A DNA stretch of 29,709 bases. It comes from an uncultured Prevotella sp. Lineage in GTDB: Bacteria; Bacteroidota; Bacteroidia; Bacteroidales; Bacteroidaceae. Both the position numbers and the translations under genes were made by a program. Shown here piece after piece: positions 23,801 through 29,709 of the stretch (within the stretch, counting starts at the first letter, position 1; each line of letters opens with the position of its first letter). Under the pieces are notes generated by a model. That model made no database searches. It was not told the origin of the DNA and was given only the letters and a program-made list of their open reading frames with translations. The stretch is from assembly GCA_934219025.1 (NCBI GenBank), contig CAKQDG010000018.1, positions 1 to 29,709 of the forward strand. Direction: 5' to 3'.

Positions 23801-24395
23801 TTCTGAACCTACAGACGATAACACTGTTGTACCAATAGAGGAAAACAAGAAGGCAACTCCAGTAGAGGACGACAACAATACAATGATTCCTGTAGAAAAC
23901 AGCAAAGCTGCAAATTCTGCAGAGGATGACAATACAACAACAATCCCAATGGACGAGAATACCACAACAGGTCCGATGGAGGAGAATACAACAACAATCT
24001 CAACGGAAGATAACAGGACGACAGTTCCAATGGAGGAGAACGTGGCAACACCTTCTGTAGAGGAAGACAACACCTACAACATGACTGACAATCAAGTTGC
24101 AGAACCTGTCAAGAAAACTCAGTCGCCAACAACTCCCACGATTTCCAAGAAGTCCGAGTCGTCCGAGCCGTCCAAGAAGTCCGAGCCGTCCAAGAAGTCC
24201 GAGCCGTCCAAGAAGTCCGAGCCGTCCGAGAAGCCAAAACCATCCACCCCTGAGCCTCAACAGCAGGACAACGGCATACACTTCAACGACGATGCAGACG
24301 ACGGCAACTATAACATACAGCCTTCTGACGACAAGAAAAACAGTCAGCAAAATATCAATCTTGAAGACGACTATTACGAATTGGACGGATTCTAA
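20877..24395 (+). CDS. sprE: T9SS-associated TPR lipoprotein, SprE/PorW family
   Basis: This lipoprotein has 1172 residues from the GTG at 20877. That start gives a lipoprotein signal (MKILNNKHIAIIITFLMVM, lipobox TIIGC, C24); no in-frame ATG is near, and codons further upstream overlap aroA. The mature N terminus (STSRWWHSFNARYNTYYNG) and repeated TPR-like helices (about 60-420, 600-760) match SprE/PorW, an outer-membrane-associated lipoprotein needed for type IX secretion and gliding in Bacteroidetes. A charged coiled segment (about 430-490) is rich in Ala, Glu and Gln. The tail from about 940 to the end is low-complexity: T/E-rich EENTTT-like units, then SEPSKK repeats encoded at 24152-24229, ending ELDGF. 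PorX is encoded 100 nt downstream. The tail length probably varies between strains. Confidence 0.85.
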   Translation: MKILNNKHIAIIITFLMVMTIIGCSTQKNTSTSRWWHSFNARYNTYYNGSLAYIDAALEKENGNKDNFTEMLPLYTVGNKASRELGKGNFDRAIEKCQKAIKLHSIKKRPDWNKSRKKTARDIEWLNRKEYNPFLWKAWLLMGRSQFMQGKFEEAASTFSYMSRLYATQPGIYGKARAWLARCYTEQDWLYDAEDVIKKISRDSMSWKAKKDWDYAYADYYIKAGQYAEAIPYLRKVISHEGRRKQRAREWYIMGQLQEELGNKLEAYKAYKRVIRQNPPYELEFNARIAMTEVMAGGKGKQMVGRLKRMARNDNNKDYLDQVYYAMGNIYMVQKDTVKAIDAYEKGNAKSTRNGIEKGVLLLTLGDIYWNKEDFKNAQRCYGEAIGLLDKDRKDYKQLSDRSKILDELVPYTDAVHLQDSLQSLAKMPEKERNAAIDRVIDALKKKEKAERDAQAEAEAQQKIAENSGNTGFNQNRNNATQNNSTQNQKNGLWYFYNPMSVNQGKQQFQKIWGKRENVDDWQRVNKTVVAQAQGVEEMTDEMRDSLATAAAIEDSIKNVADSAQNDPHKREYYLAQIPFTEDQIAESNKLIMDGLYNAGVIFKDKLDNLPLSEKELKRLADNYPDYEGMDNAYYHLFLLYNRMGQPVVAQSYLQKLKTGFPDSEWTTLLSDPNFEENARFGVHLEDSLYAATYDAFKADRLSDVRKNVEISEKRFPLGANRDKFIFFDGMAKLNAGDAKGCTDDMQMVVDKYPKSEVSTLAGMIINGVKAGKKLHGGKFDISDVWARRSVVMSDSDSIKARKFTAERNVDFSFIIAYHADSVVNENQLLYELAKYNFSNFIVRNFAITTEEIDGLKRMIIGGFKSYDEVLQYARQLYSNANIQRLTRKCRHIIISDKNKELLGTQYSYDDYEKFYEKHFIPLRISTVKLLTEPETIEYKKEPETEKESEDKLVNGGVIDDDTFMNIGIPSDEKSSEPTDDNTVVPIEENKKATPVEDDNNTMIPVENSKAANSAEDDNTTTIPMDENTTTGPMEENTTTISTEDNRTTVPMEENVATPSVEEDNTYNMTDNQVAEPVKKTQSPTTPTISKKSESSEPSKKSEPSKKSEPSKKSEPSEKPKPSTPEPQQQDNGIHFNDDADDGNYNIQPSDDKKNSQQNINLEDDYYELDGF
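24152..24229 (+). repeat. In-gene TCCGAGCCG / TCCAAGAAG repeat array
   Basis: Alternating 9-bp units TCCGAG(CCG/TCG) and TCCAAGAAG encode SESSEPSKKSEPSKKSEPSKKSEPSEK in the disordered tail of the SprE/PorW homologue. The TCCGAGCCG unit is identical to that in the non-coding array upstream of tsaE. Confidence 0.9.
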
Positions 24396-24431
24396 TGGTG
24401 AGCAGTGAGGAATGCAGAATGTGAAGTAACG

Positions 24432-24479
24432 AACTCCCAATTCTCCCAGAACTCGCAGTTCTCCCATTACTCCCATAAC
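24432..24479 (+). repeat. 9-bp CTCCCA repeat array upstream of porX
   Basis: Five consecutive 9-bp units (AACTCCCAA, TTCTCCCAG, AACTCGCAG, TTCTCCCAT, TACTCCCAT) lie between the sprE stop and the porX ATG at 24496. They are followed by an A-rich leader of about 17 nt. Non-coding. Confidence 0.85.
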
Positions 24480-24495
24480 AAAAAAACAGAACAAA

Positions 24496-26064
24496 ATGAG
24501 CAACGGACTTTTACTATGGGTTGATGACGAGATTGAACTCCTTCATGCCCACATAATATTTTTGGAAAAGAAAGGTTATGAAGTGATAACCGTGAGCAAC
24601 GGCACTGACGCCATAGACGAATGTCGCAAACATAACTTCGACCTCGTCTTGCTCGATGAAATGATGCCTGGCATAAGCGGTTTGGAAACTCTGCAGCAAA
24701 TAAAGGAAATTCTGCCTGCCACCCCAGTAGTGATGGTAACAAAGAGTGAAGAAGAGAATATCATGGAACAGGCTATCGGTTCGAAGATTGCTGACTATCT
24801 TATCAAGCCAGTTAATCCAAGCCAGATTCTCTTGACACTGAAAAAGAACATTCACCGCAAGGAGATTGTTACCGAAGTAACGCAAACCGGATATCAGCAG
24901 AATTTCATGAACATATCATCCAAAATCGACAGTTGCCAGACTGTAGAGGACTGGATGGAGATATACAAGATTCTCGTGCACTGGGAACTCGAACTGAGCA
25001 GCACCGAAAGCAACATGACCGAAATGCTGATGATGCAAAAGAGCGAGGCAAACAACGGATTTGCCAAATTCATTCGCAACAACTACCTCGACTGGGTAAA
25101 CCCAAAGTCAGCACAAGACGCATCGCGTCCGCTAATGAGCAACAACATATTCAGTCGGAAGATATTTCCGATGCTCGACAAAAAGGAAAAAGTGTTCCTT
25201 ATCGTTGTAGACAATTTCCGCTATGACCAGTGGAGGATGCTGGCCAAGGAAATCGGCGATATGTTCGACATCGACGAAAGCCTTTATATGAGTATCCTTC
25301 CCACTGCAACACAATATGCGCGCAATGCTATTTTCAGCGGACTGATGCCAAGTCAGATAGCTGAAATGTTCCCAGATTTATGGGTTGATGAAGACGAAGA
25401 GGAAGGCAAAAACCTGAACGAAGCACCGCTTATCAAAACTCAATTTGACAGATACCGCAGGGGAAAGACAAAATTTTCTTACCATAAGGTGAACGACTCG
25501 ACAGGAGCCGACAAGCTGTTGCAGCAATTCAACCAACTGGAAGAAAACGACCTCAATGTTGTGGTAATAAACTTTATCGACATGCTTAGCCATGCGCGTA
25601 CGGAGTCGAAAATGGTAAGGGAGCTTGCAAACAACGAATCTGCCTACCGCAGCATAACGCTCAGTTGGTTCAGACATACGGTCTTGTCAGAGCTTTTCCG
25701 CCGTCTTGCCAACAGCGACTACTCCATCGTGCTTACTACCGACCACGGCAGCATACGTGCCTCAAGACCGGTAAAAATTATAGGCGACCGCAATACAAAC
25801 ACCAACCTGCGCTATAAGTTGGGCAAGAACTTGAACTATAATGCCAAGGAGGTGTTCACCATCAAGGAGCCGCAAAAGGCGCAACTGCCTGTTCCAAACC
25901 TAAGCACATCATACGTATTTGCAACGGGCGACACATTTTTTGCATATCCCAACAACTACAACTATTATGTGTCATACTATAAGGATACCTTCCAGCACGG
26001 CGGCATATCAATGGAAGAAATGCTAATCCCGCTGGTTACGATGAAGAGGAAAAGAAGAGACTAA
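24496..26064 (+). CDS. porX: PorX, response regulator with PglZ phosphoesterase domain
   Basis: This 522-residue protein regulates type IX secretion. The N-terminal receiver domain (about 5-120) has the acidic pocket D10-D11, phosphoacceptor D54 (LLDEMMPG), T82 and K104 (LIKPVN). A linker helix leads to a PglZ domain of the alkaline phosphatase superfamily (about 210-522). Probable metal ligands are D239 (VVDNFRYDQW), T272 (SILPTATQ), D362 and H366 (FIDMLSHARTE), D416-H417 (TTDHGSIR) and H501 (QHGGISMEEM). In Porphyromonas and Flavobacterium, PorX pairs with the kinase PorY; its PglZ domain is reported to hydrolyse cyclic and linear oligonucleotides. All signature residues are present. It follows sprE by 100 nt and precedes tsaE by 112 nt. 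No PorY gene is in the window. Confidence 0.93.
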   Translation: MSNGLLLWVDDEIELLHAHIIFLEKKGYEVITVSNGTDAIDECRKHNFDLVLLDEMMPGISGLETLQQIKEILPATPVVMVTKSEEENIMEQAIGSKIADYLIKPVNPSQILLTLKKNIHRKEIVTEVTQTGYQQNFMNISSKIDSCQTVEDWMEIYKILVHWELELSSTESNMTEMLMMQKSEANNGFAKFIRNNYLDWVNPKSAQDASRPLMSNNIFSRKIFPMLDKKEKVFLIVVDNFRYDQWRMLAKEIGDMFDIDESLYMSILPTATQYARNAIFSGLMPSQIAEMFPDLWVDEDEEEGKNLNEAPLIKTQFDRYRRGKTKFSYHKVNDSTGADKLLQQFNQLEENDLNVVVINFIDMLSHARTESKMVRELANNESAYRSITLSWFRHTVLSELFRRLANSDYSIVLTTDHGSIRASRPVKIIGDRNTNTNLRYKLGKNLNYNAKEVFTIKEPQKAQLPVPNLSTSYVFATGDTFFAYPNNYNYYVSYYKDTFQHGGISMEEMLIPLVTMKRKRRD

Positions 26065-26093
26065 GGAAATCAAATTTCTCCAAACTCGTCCGG

Positions 26094-26156
26094 CCGTCCG
26101 AGCCGTCCGAGCAGTCCGAGCAGTCCGAGCCGTCCGAGCCGTCCGAGCCGTCCAAG
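26094..26156 (+). repeat. TCCGAG 9-bp repeat array upstream of tsaE
   Basis: Seven perfect-period 9-bp units, (CCG/CAG)TCCGAG with the last CCGTCCAAG, start 30 bp after the porX stop and end 20 bp before the tsaE ATG at 26177. An A8 run follows. The units match those coding in sprE/porW and at the end of the DoxX-like gene. Confidence 0.92.
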
Positions 26157-26176
26157 AAAAAAAATCATAAAAAAAA

Positions 26177-26596
26177 ATGAACAACGAAATAACAATTACC
26201 AGTATCGACAACATCAGCGATGCTGCCAAAGAATTTGTGAGTAACATGGGCGAAGGCAAAGTCTTTGCATTCTACGGCAAGATGGGTGCCGGTAAAACAA
26301 CATTTATCAAGGCAATCTGCGAATGTCTTGGTGTGGAAGATACCGTCACGTCGCCAACATTTGCAATAGTAAACGAATATACGTCCCAGAAAGTAGACTA
26401 CCCCATTTACCACTTCGACTTCTACCGCATCAAGAAACTCGAAGAAGTGTATGATATGGGATACGAAGACTACTTCTACGGAGGAGGCGTATGCTTCATA
26501 GAATGGCCTGAGCTGATTGAAGATCTGTTGCCAGAGAGTGCAGTCAGAGTTGAAATAAAAGAAAACGAGGACGGAACAAGAACCGTAAAGTTTTGA
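26177..26596 (+). CDS. tsaE: tRNA threonylcarbamoyladenosine biosynthesis ATPase TsaE
   Basis: This 139-residue small P-loop ATPase works with TsaB and TsaD in making t6A37 on ANN-decoding tRNAs. The Walker A motif is GKMGAGKT (34-41). Switch-like elements are TSPTFAIVNEY (58-68) and HFDFYR (79-84), followed by the Walker B-like FIEWPE (107-112). Length is normal. There is no signal peptide. It is preceded by an A-rich leader with a 9-bp repeat array and is separated from tadA by a single nucleotide, so the two are almost certainly co-transcribed; both act on tRNA. Confidence 0.94.
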   Translation: MNNEITITSIDNISDAAKEFVSNMGEGKVFAFYGKMGAGKTTFIKAICECLGVEDTVTSPTFAIVNEYTSQKVDYPIYHFDFYRIKKLEEVYDMGYEDYFYGGGVCFIEWPELIEDLLPESAVRVEIKENEDGTRTVKF

Positions 26597-26597
26597 T

Positions 26598-27032
26598 ATG
26601 ACGCAAGACGAACAATTCATGCGCAAGGCTCTCGCCGAAGCTCAGACTGCCTTTGACCAAGGCGAAATTCCAATAGGAGCGGTTGTAGTGTGTAGAGGGC
26701 GGATAATATCGCGTGCCCATAACCTGACAGAAACTCTTACTGACGTTACTGCCCATGCCGAGATGCAGGCAATCACGGCAGCAGCAAACGCCCTTGGCGG
26801 CAAATACCTCACCGACTGCACCCTTTACGTAACCGTGGAACCATGCCCCATGTGTGCCGGTGCTATCGGATGGGCACAGATTCCACATATCGTATATGGT
26901 GCTCCCGACGAGAAACGGGGATACCGCAAGTTTGCACCTAATGTGTTCCACCCTAAGGCTACTGTTACGGGCCGTGTGCTTGAAGAAGAATGCCGAAGCT
27001 TGATGCAAAACTTCTTCAAAAGCAAAAGATAA
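26598..27032 (+). CDS. tadA: tRNA-specific adenosine deaminase
   Basis: This 144-residue zinc deaminase converts A34 to inosine in the anticodon of tRNA-Arg(ACG). The active site is HAE (53-55, with E55 as proton shuttle) and PCPMC (82-86, with C83 and C86 as zinc ligands). N-terminal GEIPIGAVVV and the closing FFKSKR match TadA. Other cytidine/deoxycytidylate deaminase-fold proteins are possible, but the ECD-like pattern VEPCPMCAGAIGWAQI fits TadA best. The ATG follows the tsaE stop by 1 nt, suggesting translational coupling. Transcription ends at the bidirectional terminator at 27158-27193. Confidence 0.92.
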   Translation: MTQDEQFMRKALAEAQTAFDQGEIPIGAVVVCRGRIISRAHNLTETLTDVTAHAEMQAITAAANALGGKYLTDCTLYVTVEPCPMCAGAIGWAQIPHIVYGAPDEKRGYRKFAPNVFHPKATVTGRVLEEECRSLMQNFFKSKR

Positions 27033-27157
27033 TATAAAAATAGTTTTTTTGTTTTTTACCCTCACACCCTCACACTTCACAGCTAACATCCTGATTTAAA
27101 GAAATTTATTAGTGTGATGGCAATGATGAGGGTAAGTCTATAGCCCTCACCAACAAA

Positions 27158-27193
27158 AAAAACTGGCGGCATTTTAAATTACCGCCAGTTTTT
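27158..27193. terminator. Bidirectional terminator between tadA and trxA
   Basis: AAAAACTGGCGG (27158-27169) is perfectly inverted at 27182-27193, with the A-run on the left and T-run on the right, around a 12-nt loop. It serves the plus-strand tsaE-tadA unit and the minus-strand thioredoxin gene (stop at 27256). Confidence 0.9.
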
Positions 27194-27255
27194 CTATATC
27201 TCAGCAAGCTGTTTCATATATAAATTCTACAGCAAACGATTCTCTATCGTTCTCA

Positions 27256-27570
27256 TTACAGCAAAGCTTCGAATTTCTTTTGAATAGCCGACTTTGACTG
27301 TCCGCCTACAAGACGATCTACAACCTCGCCTCCCTTGAAGAACAGAATTGTAGGGATGTTGCGGATTCCGAACTCCATTACAATATCATCGTTTTCCTCA
27401 ACGTCACACTTGCCTACAACGATTTTGCCGTCGTATTCCTTTGCCAGTTCCTCGATATAAGGAGCGATGGCACGACACGGTCCACACCATGTAGCCCAGA
27501 AATCCACTACTAACGGCATATCGCCATTCTTCAAGCTCTCAAAATTCTCTGTTGTGATTGTTACTTCCAT
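27256..27570 (-). CDS. trxA: Thioredoxin
   Basis: This is a 104-residue cytosolic thioredoxin with the classical active site WCGPC (28-32, C29 and C32), buried D23 (VVDFWATW), and the cis-proline loop RNIPTILFFKGG. Length and full motif conservation match TrxA, the general dithiol reductant (for example for ribonucleotide reductase). No signal peptide, so it is not a periplasmic TlpA-type protein. It lies 142 nt downstream of dnaE on the same strand. No convincing TAnnTTTG promoter was found in that gap; a weak candidate with a 3-nt spacer lies near complement 27659-27667. Confidence 0.95.
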   Translation of the reverse strand: MEVTITTENFESLKNGDMPLVVDFWATWCGPCRAIAPYIEELAKEYDGKIVVGKCDVEENDDIVMEFGIRNIPTILFFKGGEVVDRLVGGQSKSAIQKKFEALL

Positions 27571-27712
27571 TTTCTTGTTTTATTTACTTTGTTAAAATTT
27601 TCAGTCATACTATTGTCGTCCATTCATAATGGCAGACATTTCCACAATATAGCAACGGCAAAATTTATGCCATAATTCCGCAAGCGGACAAAATGCAAAG
27701 AATGAACAGCCG

Positions 27713-29709
27713 TTAATTTATTCTGTAGCTCAGTGCTTCGCATGAGTCAATATACATGAGCAAGTCGCGCGACACATCCACCCCGGGAAGTTTGGAGCGC
27801 ATCGTAACGTTGCGGTGGTCTTCAATGCTGTTGAGCTGCATGAATACCTGCGTCTTTCCCTCCGACTCCTTGATTTTCTCGAACAGGTCAGAAACCACTA
27901 CTTCGGTTATCTTTTGCGGATCTATATCTATTGTGAGTTTCTCGATGCGTTGCTCCTTCACCTTCTCCATATACTGTATTTCACCAATACTGAAGTCATA
28001 GAAGTTGCTACCGGCATATTTCTGTGTGATTTTAGCCGTGATGAAAACGGATGCACCTATAGAAAGCATACCTTTCCATCTGCCCCACGAATCTCCAAAC
28101 AGGGCGAGTTCGCCGGAACCTGTAAAGTCCTCTATCGTTACGAACCCGCATGGCGAACCTTTTTTCGTGAACGAATCTCTCACGTTTGTCACGATACCCC
28201 CCACGGTGATGTCGCCCTTTTTCATCAGTTCCTCCTTGTCGGATATTTCCGGACAAGTGGTGTTGCAAAGGTTGTTGAGCACCACGGCATATTCGTCGAG
28301 GGGATGAGCAGAGAGATAAATGCCCACAAGGTCACGCTCCTTGTTCAGCCTTTCGATATCGCTCCATTGTTCGCCTTCAGGAATTTTAGGCGTAGCAATC
28401 TCCACGGCATCAAAGCCACCGAAGAGTGAGTTTTGAGCCTCACTCTGTGCTGCCTGGTAGGCCTGTCCGTATCTCAGCATCGTGTCGAAGAAACTTTCTC
28501 CCCTGTCGTTTTTCCCGAAATAGTTTTCTCGCCTTATACCGAAGCTGTCGAAACCGCCGCTTAGTGCCATGCTTTCAAAACATTTTCGGTTGCAAGCACT
28601 TAGATTCACACGTTGAGCCACGTCAAAGATATCCTTATACGGTCCGTTTTTTTCTCTTTCGGCAATGATAGCCTCGGCAGCAGCCGATCCCATGCCCTTT
28701 ATTGCAGCGAGACCAAAACGTATAGCTCCGTTTTTGTTCACGCTGAACTTGTTGCGGCTCTCGTTCACATCGGGTCCGAGAGTTTCAATTCCCATCGCCT
28801 TGCACTCGTCCATCAGTTTCGTGATTTCCGTTATGTTGGCAAGGTTTCGGCTCATGTTGGCAGCCATATACTCTGCGGGATAATGCGCCTTGAGATAAGC
28901 CGTTTGGTATGCCACCCACGAATAGCACGTGGCATGACTCTTGTTGAAGGCGTAGCTGGCGAATTTCTCCCAGTCTGCCCATATTTTCTCGAGCACCTTA
29001 GGGTCGTGGCCATTCTTTTTTCCACCCTCGATGAACATAGGCTTCATCTGGTCTACGATGGCTTTCTTCTTCTTACCCATCGCCTTTCGGAGGGCATCGC
29101 TCTGACCGCGGGTGAAGTCGGCGAGCTGACGCGACAGAAGCATCACCTGCTCCTGGTATACGGTGATTCCGTAGGTATCCTTCAGATATTTCTCCATGCA
29201 CGGAATGTCGTATTTTATCTCCTCCTTACCGTTCTTTCGGGCGATAAACGACGGGATGTAGTCCATTGGTCCCGGTCGGTAGAGGGCATTCATGGCTATG
29301 ATGTCCTCGAAGGTGGTGGGATGCAACTCGCGCAGATATTTCTGCATGCCGGCAGACTCAAACTGGAATGTTCCTATGGTGCGTCCCTCGCTGTATAGCT
29401 TGTAAGTATCGGGGTCGTCGATAGGGATAGTGTCCAGGTCTATCTCCTTGCCCGTGTGCAGACGTATATTCTCCACTGCCTCTTTCAGGATGGAGAGAGT
29501 TTTCAGTCCGAGAAAGTCCATTTTGATAAGTCCGGTCTCCTCGATCACGTGTCCGTCATACTGCGTACAGAGCAGTTTGTGTCCAGGGTCTGCCTTGTCT
29601 TCGGCTGTAGACACCGGCACCCAGTCGCTGATGGCATCGCGGCATATAATAGTTCCGCAGGCATGGATACCCGTGCCGCGCACGGTGCCCTCGAGCATCT
29701 TTGCATATG
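27713..29709 (-). CDS. dnaE: DNA polymerase III alpha subunit, C-terminal part
   Basis: The replicative polymerase runs in from beyond the right edge; about 664 C-terminal codons are present and the reading frame is open to 29709. The visible part begins in the palm/fingers region (KMLEGTVRGTGIHACG), with FLGLKTLSILKEAVE, GTFQFESAGMQKYL, ALYRPGPMDYIPSFI and AYAFNKSHATCYSWVAYQTAYLKAHYP. Then come a helix-hairpin-helix region (IRFGLAAIKGMG), the LNKERDLVGIYLSAHPLDEY segment and an OB fold (VGGIVTNVRDSFTKKGSPCGFVTIED, about 500-570 of the fragment). The PHP domain and catalytic aspartates lie outside the window. The type is DnaE rather than PolC. The end is intact with stop TAA (complement 27713-27715). 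Confidence 0.95.
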   Translation of the reverse strand, partial: YAKMLEGTVRGTGIHACGTIICRDAISDWVPVSTAEDKADPGHKLLCTQYDGHVIEETGLIKMDFLGLKTLSILKEAVENIRLHTGKEIDLDTIPIDDPDTYKLYSEGRTIGTFQFESAGMQKYLRELHPTTFEDIIAMNALYRPGPMDYIPSFIARKNGKEEIKYDIPCMEKYLKDTYGITVYQEQVMLLSRQLADFTRGQSDALRKAMGKKKKAIVDQMKPMFIEGGKKNGHDPKVLEKIWADWEKFASYAFNKSHATCYSWVAYQTAYLKAHYPAEYMAANMSRNLANITEITKLMDECKAMGIETLGPDVNESRNKFSVNKNGAIRFGLAAIKGMGSAAAEAIIAEREKNGPYKDIFDVAQRVNLSACNRKCFESMALSGGFDSFGIRRENYFGKNDRGESFFDTMLRYGQAYQAAQSEAQNSLFGGFDAVEIATPKIPEGEQWSDIERLNKERDLVGIYLSAHPLDEYAVVLNNLCNTTCPEISDKEELMKKGDITVGGIVTNVRDSFTKKGSPCGFVTIEDFTGSGELALFGDSWGRWKGMLSIGASVFITAKITQKYAGSNFYDFSIGEIQYMEKVKEQRIEKLTIDIDPQKITEVVVSDLFEKIKESEGKTQVFMQLNSIEDHRNVTMRSKLPGVDVSRDLLMYIDSCEALSYRIN

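Noticed and set aside
26023..26259. Minus-strand frame encoding a TAR tripeptide repeat
   Set aside because: The repeat is simply the reverse reading of the 9-bp array before tsaE; flanks are antisense to porX and tsaE.

Overview
The window looks like chromosomal DNA of a Bacteroidales bacterium, most probably Prevotella or a close relative. The evidence is the repeated -7 element TAnnTTTG upstream of genes, weak or absent Shine-Dalgarno sites with A-rich leaders, a Bacteroidetes-type bS21, PorX and SprE/PorW homologues of the type IX secretion system (T9SS), and lipoproteins with acidic residues after the lipobox cysteine. No rRNA, tRNA, CRISPR array, phage or transposase gene was seen. Most of the window is core metabolism and maintenance. 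The accessory parts are an exopolysaccharide/GDP-fucose block and its gene-poor upstream region, a secreted protein with a sorting-like C terminus, and a set of short tandem-repeat arrays.

Layout. (1) 1-2015, minus strand: the start of rpsU, then an M24 aminopeptidase P. (2) 2197-3835, plus strand: malate dehydrogenase and a gamma-carbonic-anhydrase-like protein, each followed by a hairpin terminator. (3) 4130-7077, plus strand: promoter, long leader, a 799-residue secreted protein, a short protein of unknown function and a bidirectional terminator. (4) 7122-12667, minus strand: GDP-mannose 4,6-dehydratase, GDP-L-fucose synthase, a membrane sugar-phosphate transferase, then a CCA-adding-type nucleotidyltransferase with its own promoter. 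The first three make GDP-L-fucose and start glycan assembly on a lipid carrier. (5) 12668-13787: 1.1 kb without a credible gene. It holds a G9 tract and a 298-bp unit bounded by 16-bp inverted repeats, with a second, strongly folded inverted-repeat unit inside it. (6) 13788-19333, plus strand: a small lipoprotein, a duplicated DUF1599-like protein, a DoxX-like membrane protein with a thioredoxin-like domain, triosephosphate isomerase, a SPOR-domain protein, GTP cyclohydrolase I and a probable surface lipoprotein closed by a strong terminator. (7) 19603-27032, plus strand: aroA, sprE/porW, porX, tsaE and tadA, ending at a bidirectional terminator. (8) 27256-29709, minus strand: thioredoxin and the C-terminal half of DnaE, which runs off the right edge.

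Two themes stand out. First, T9SS control and structural components (PorX, SprE/PorW) share the window with a possible T9SS cargo protein. Second, arrays of 9-bp units occur at five places (end of the DoxX-like gene, upstream of folE, inside sprE/porW, upstream of porX, upstream of tsaE). A 7-bp array lies upstream of the nucleotidyltransferase gene. Three of the 9-bp arrays share the same unit, TCCGAGNNN, whether coding or not. The least explained segment is the nested inverted-repeat unit at 12907-13204, upstream of the GDP-fucose operon.
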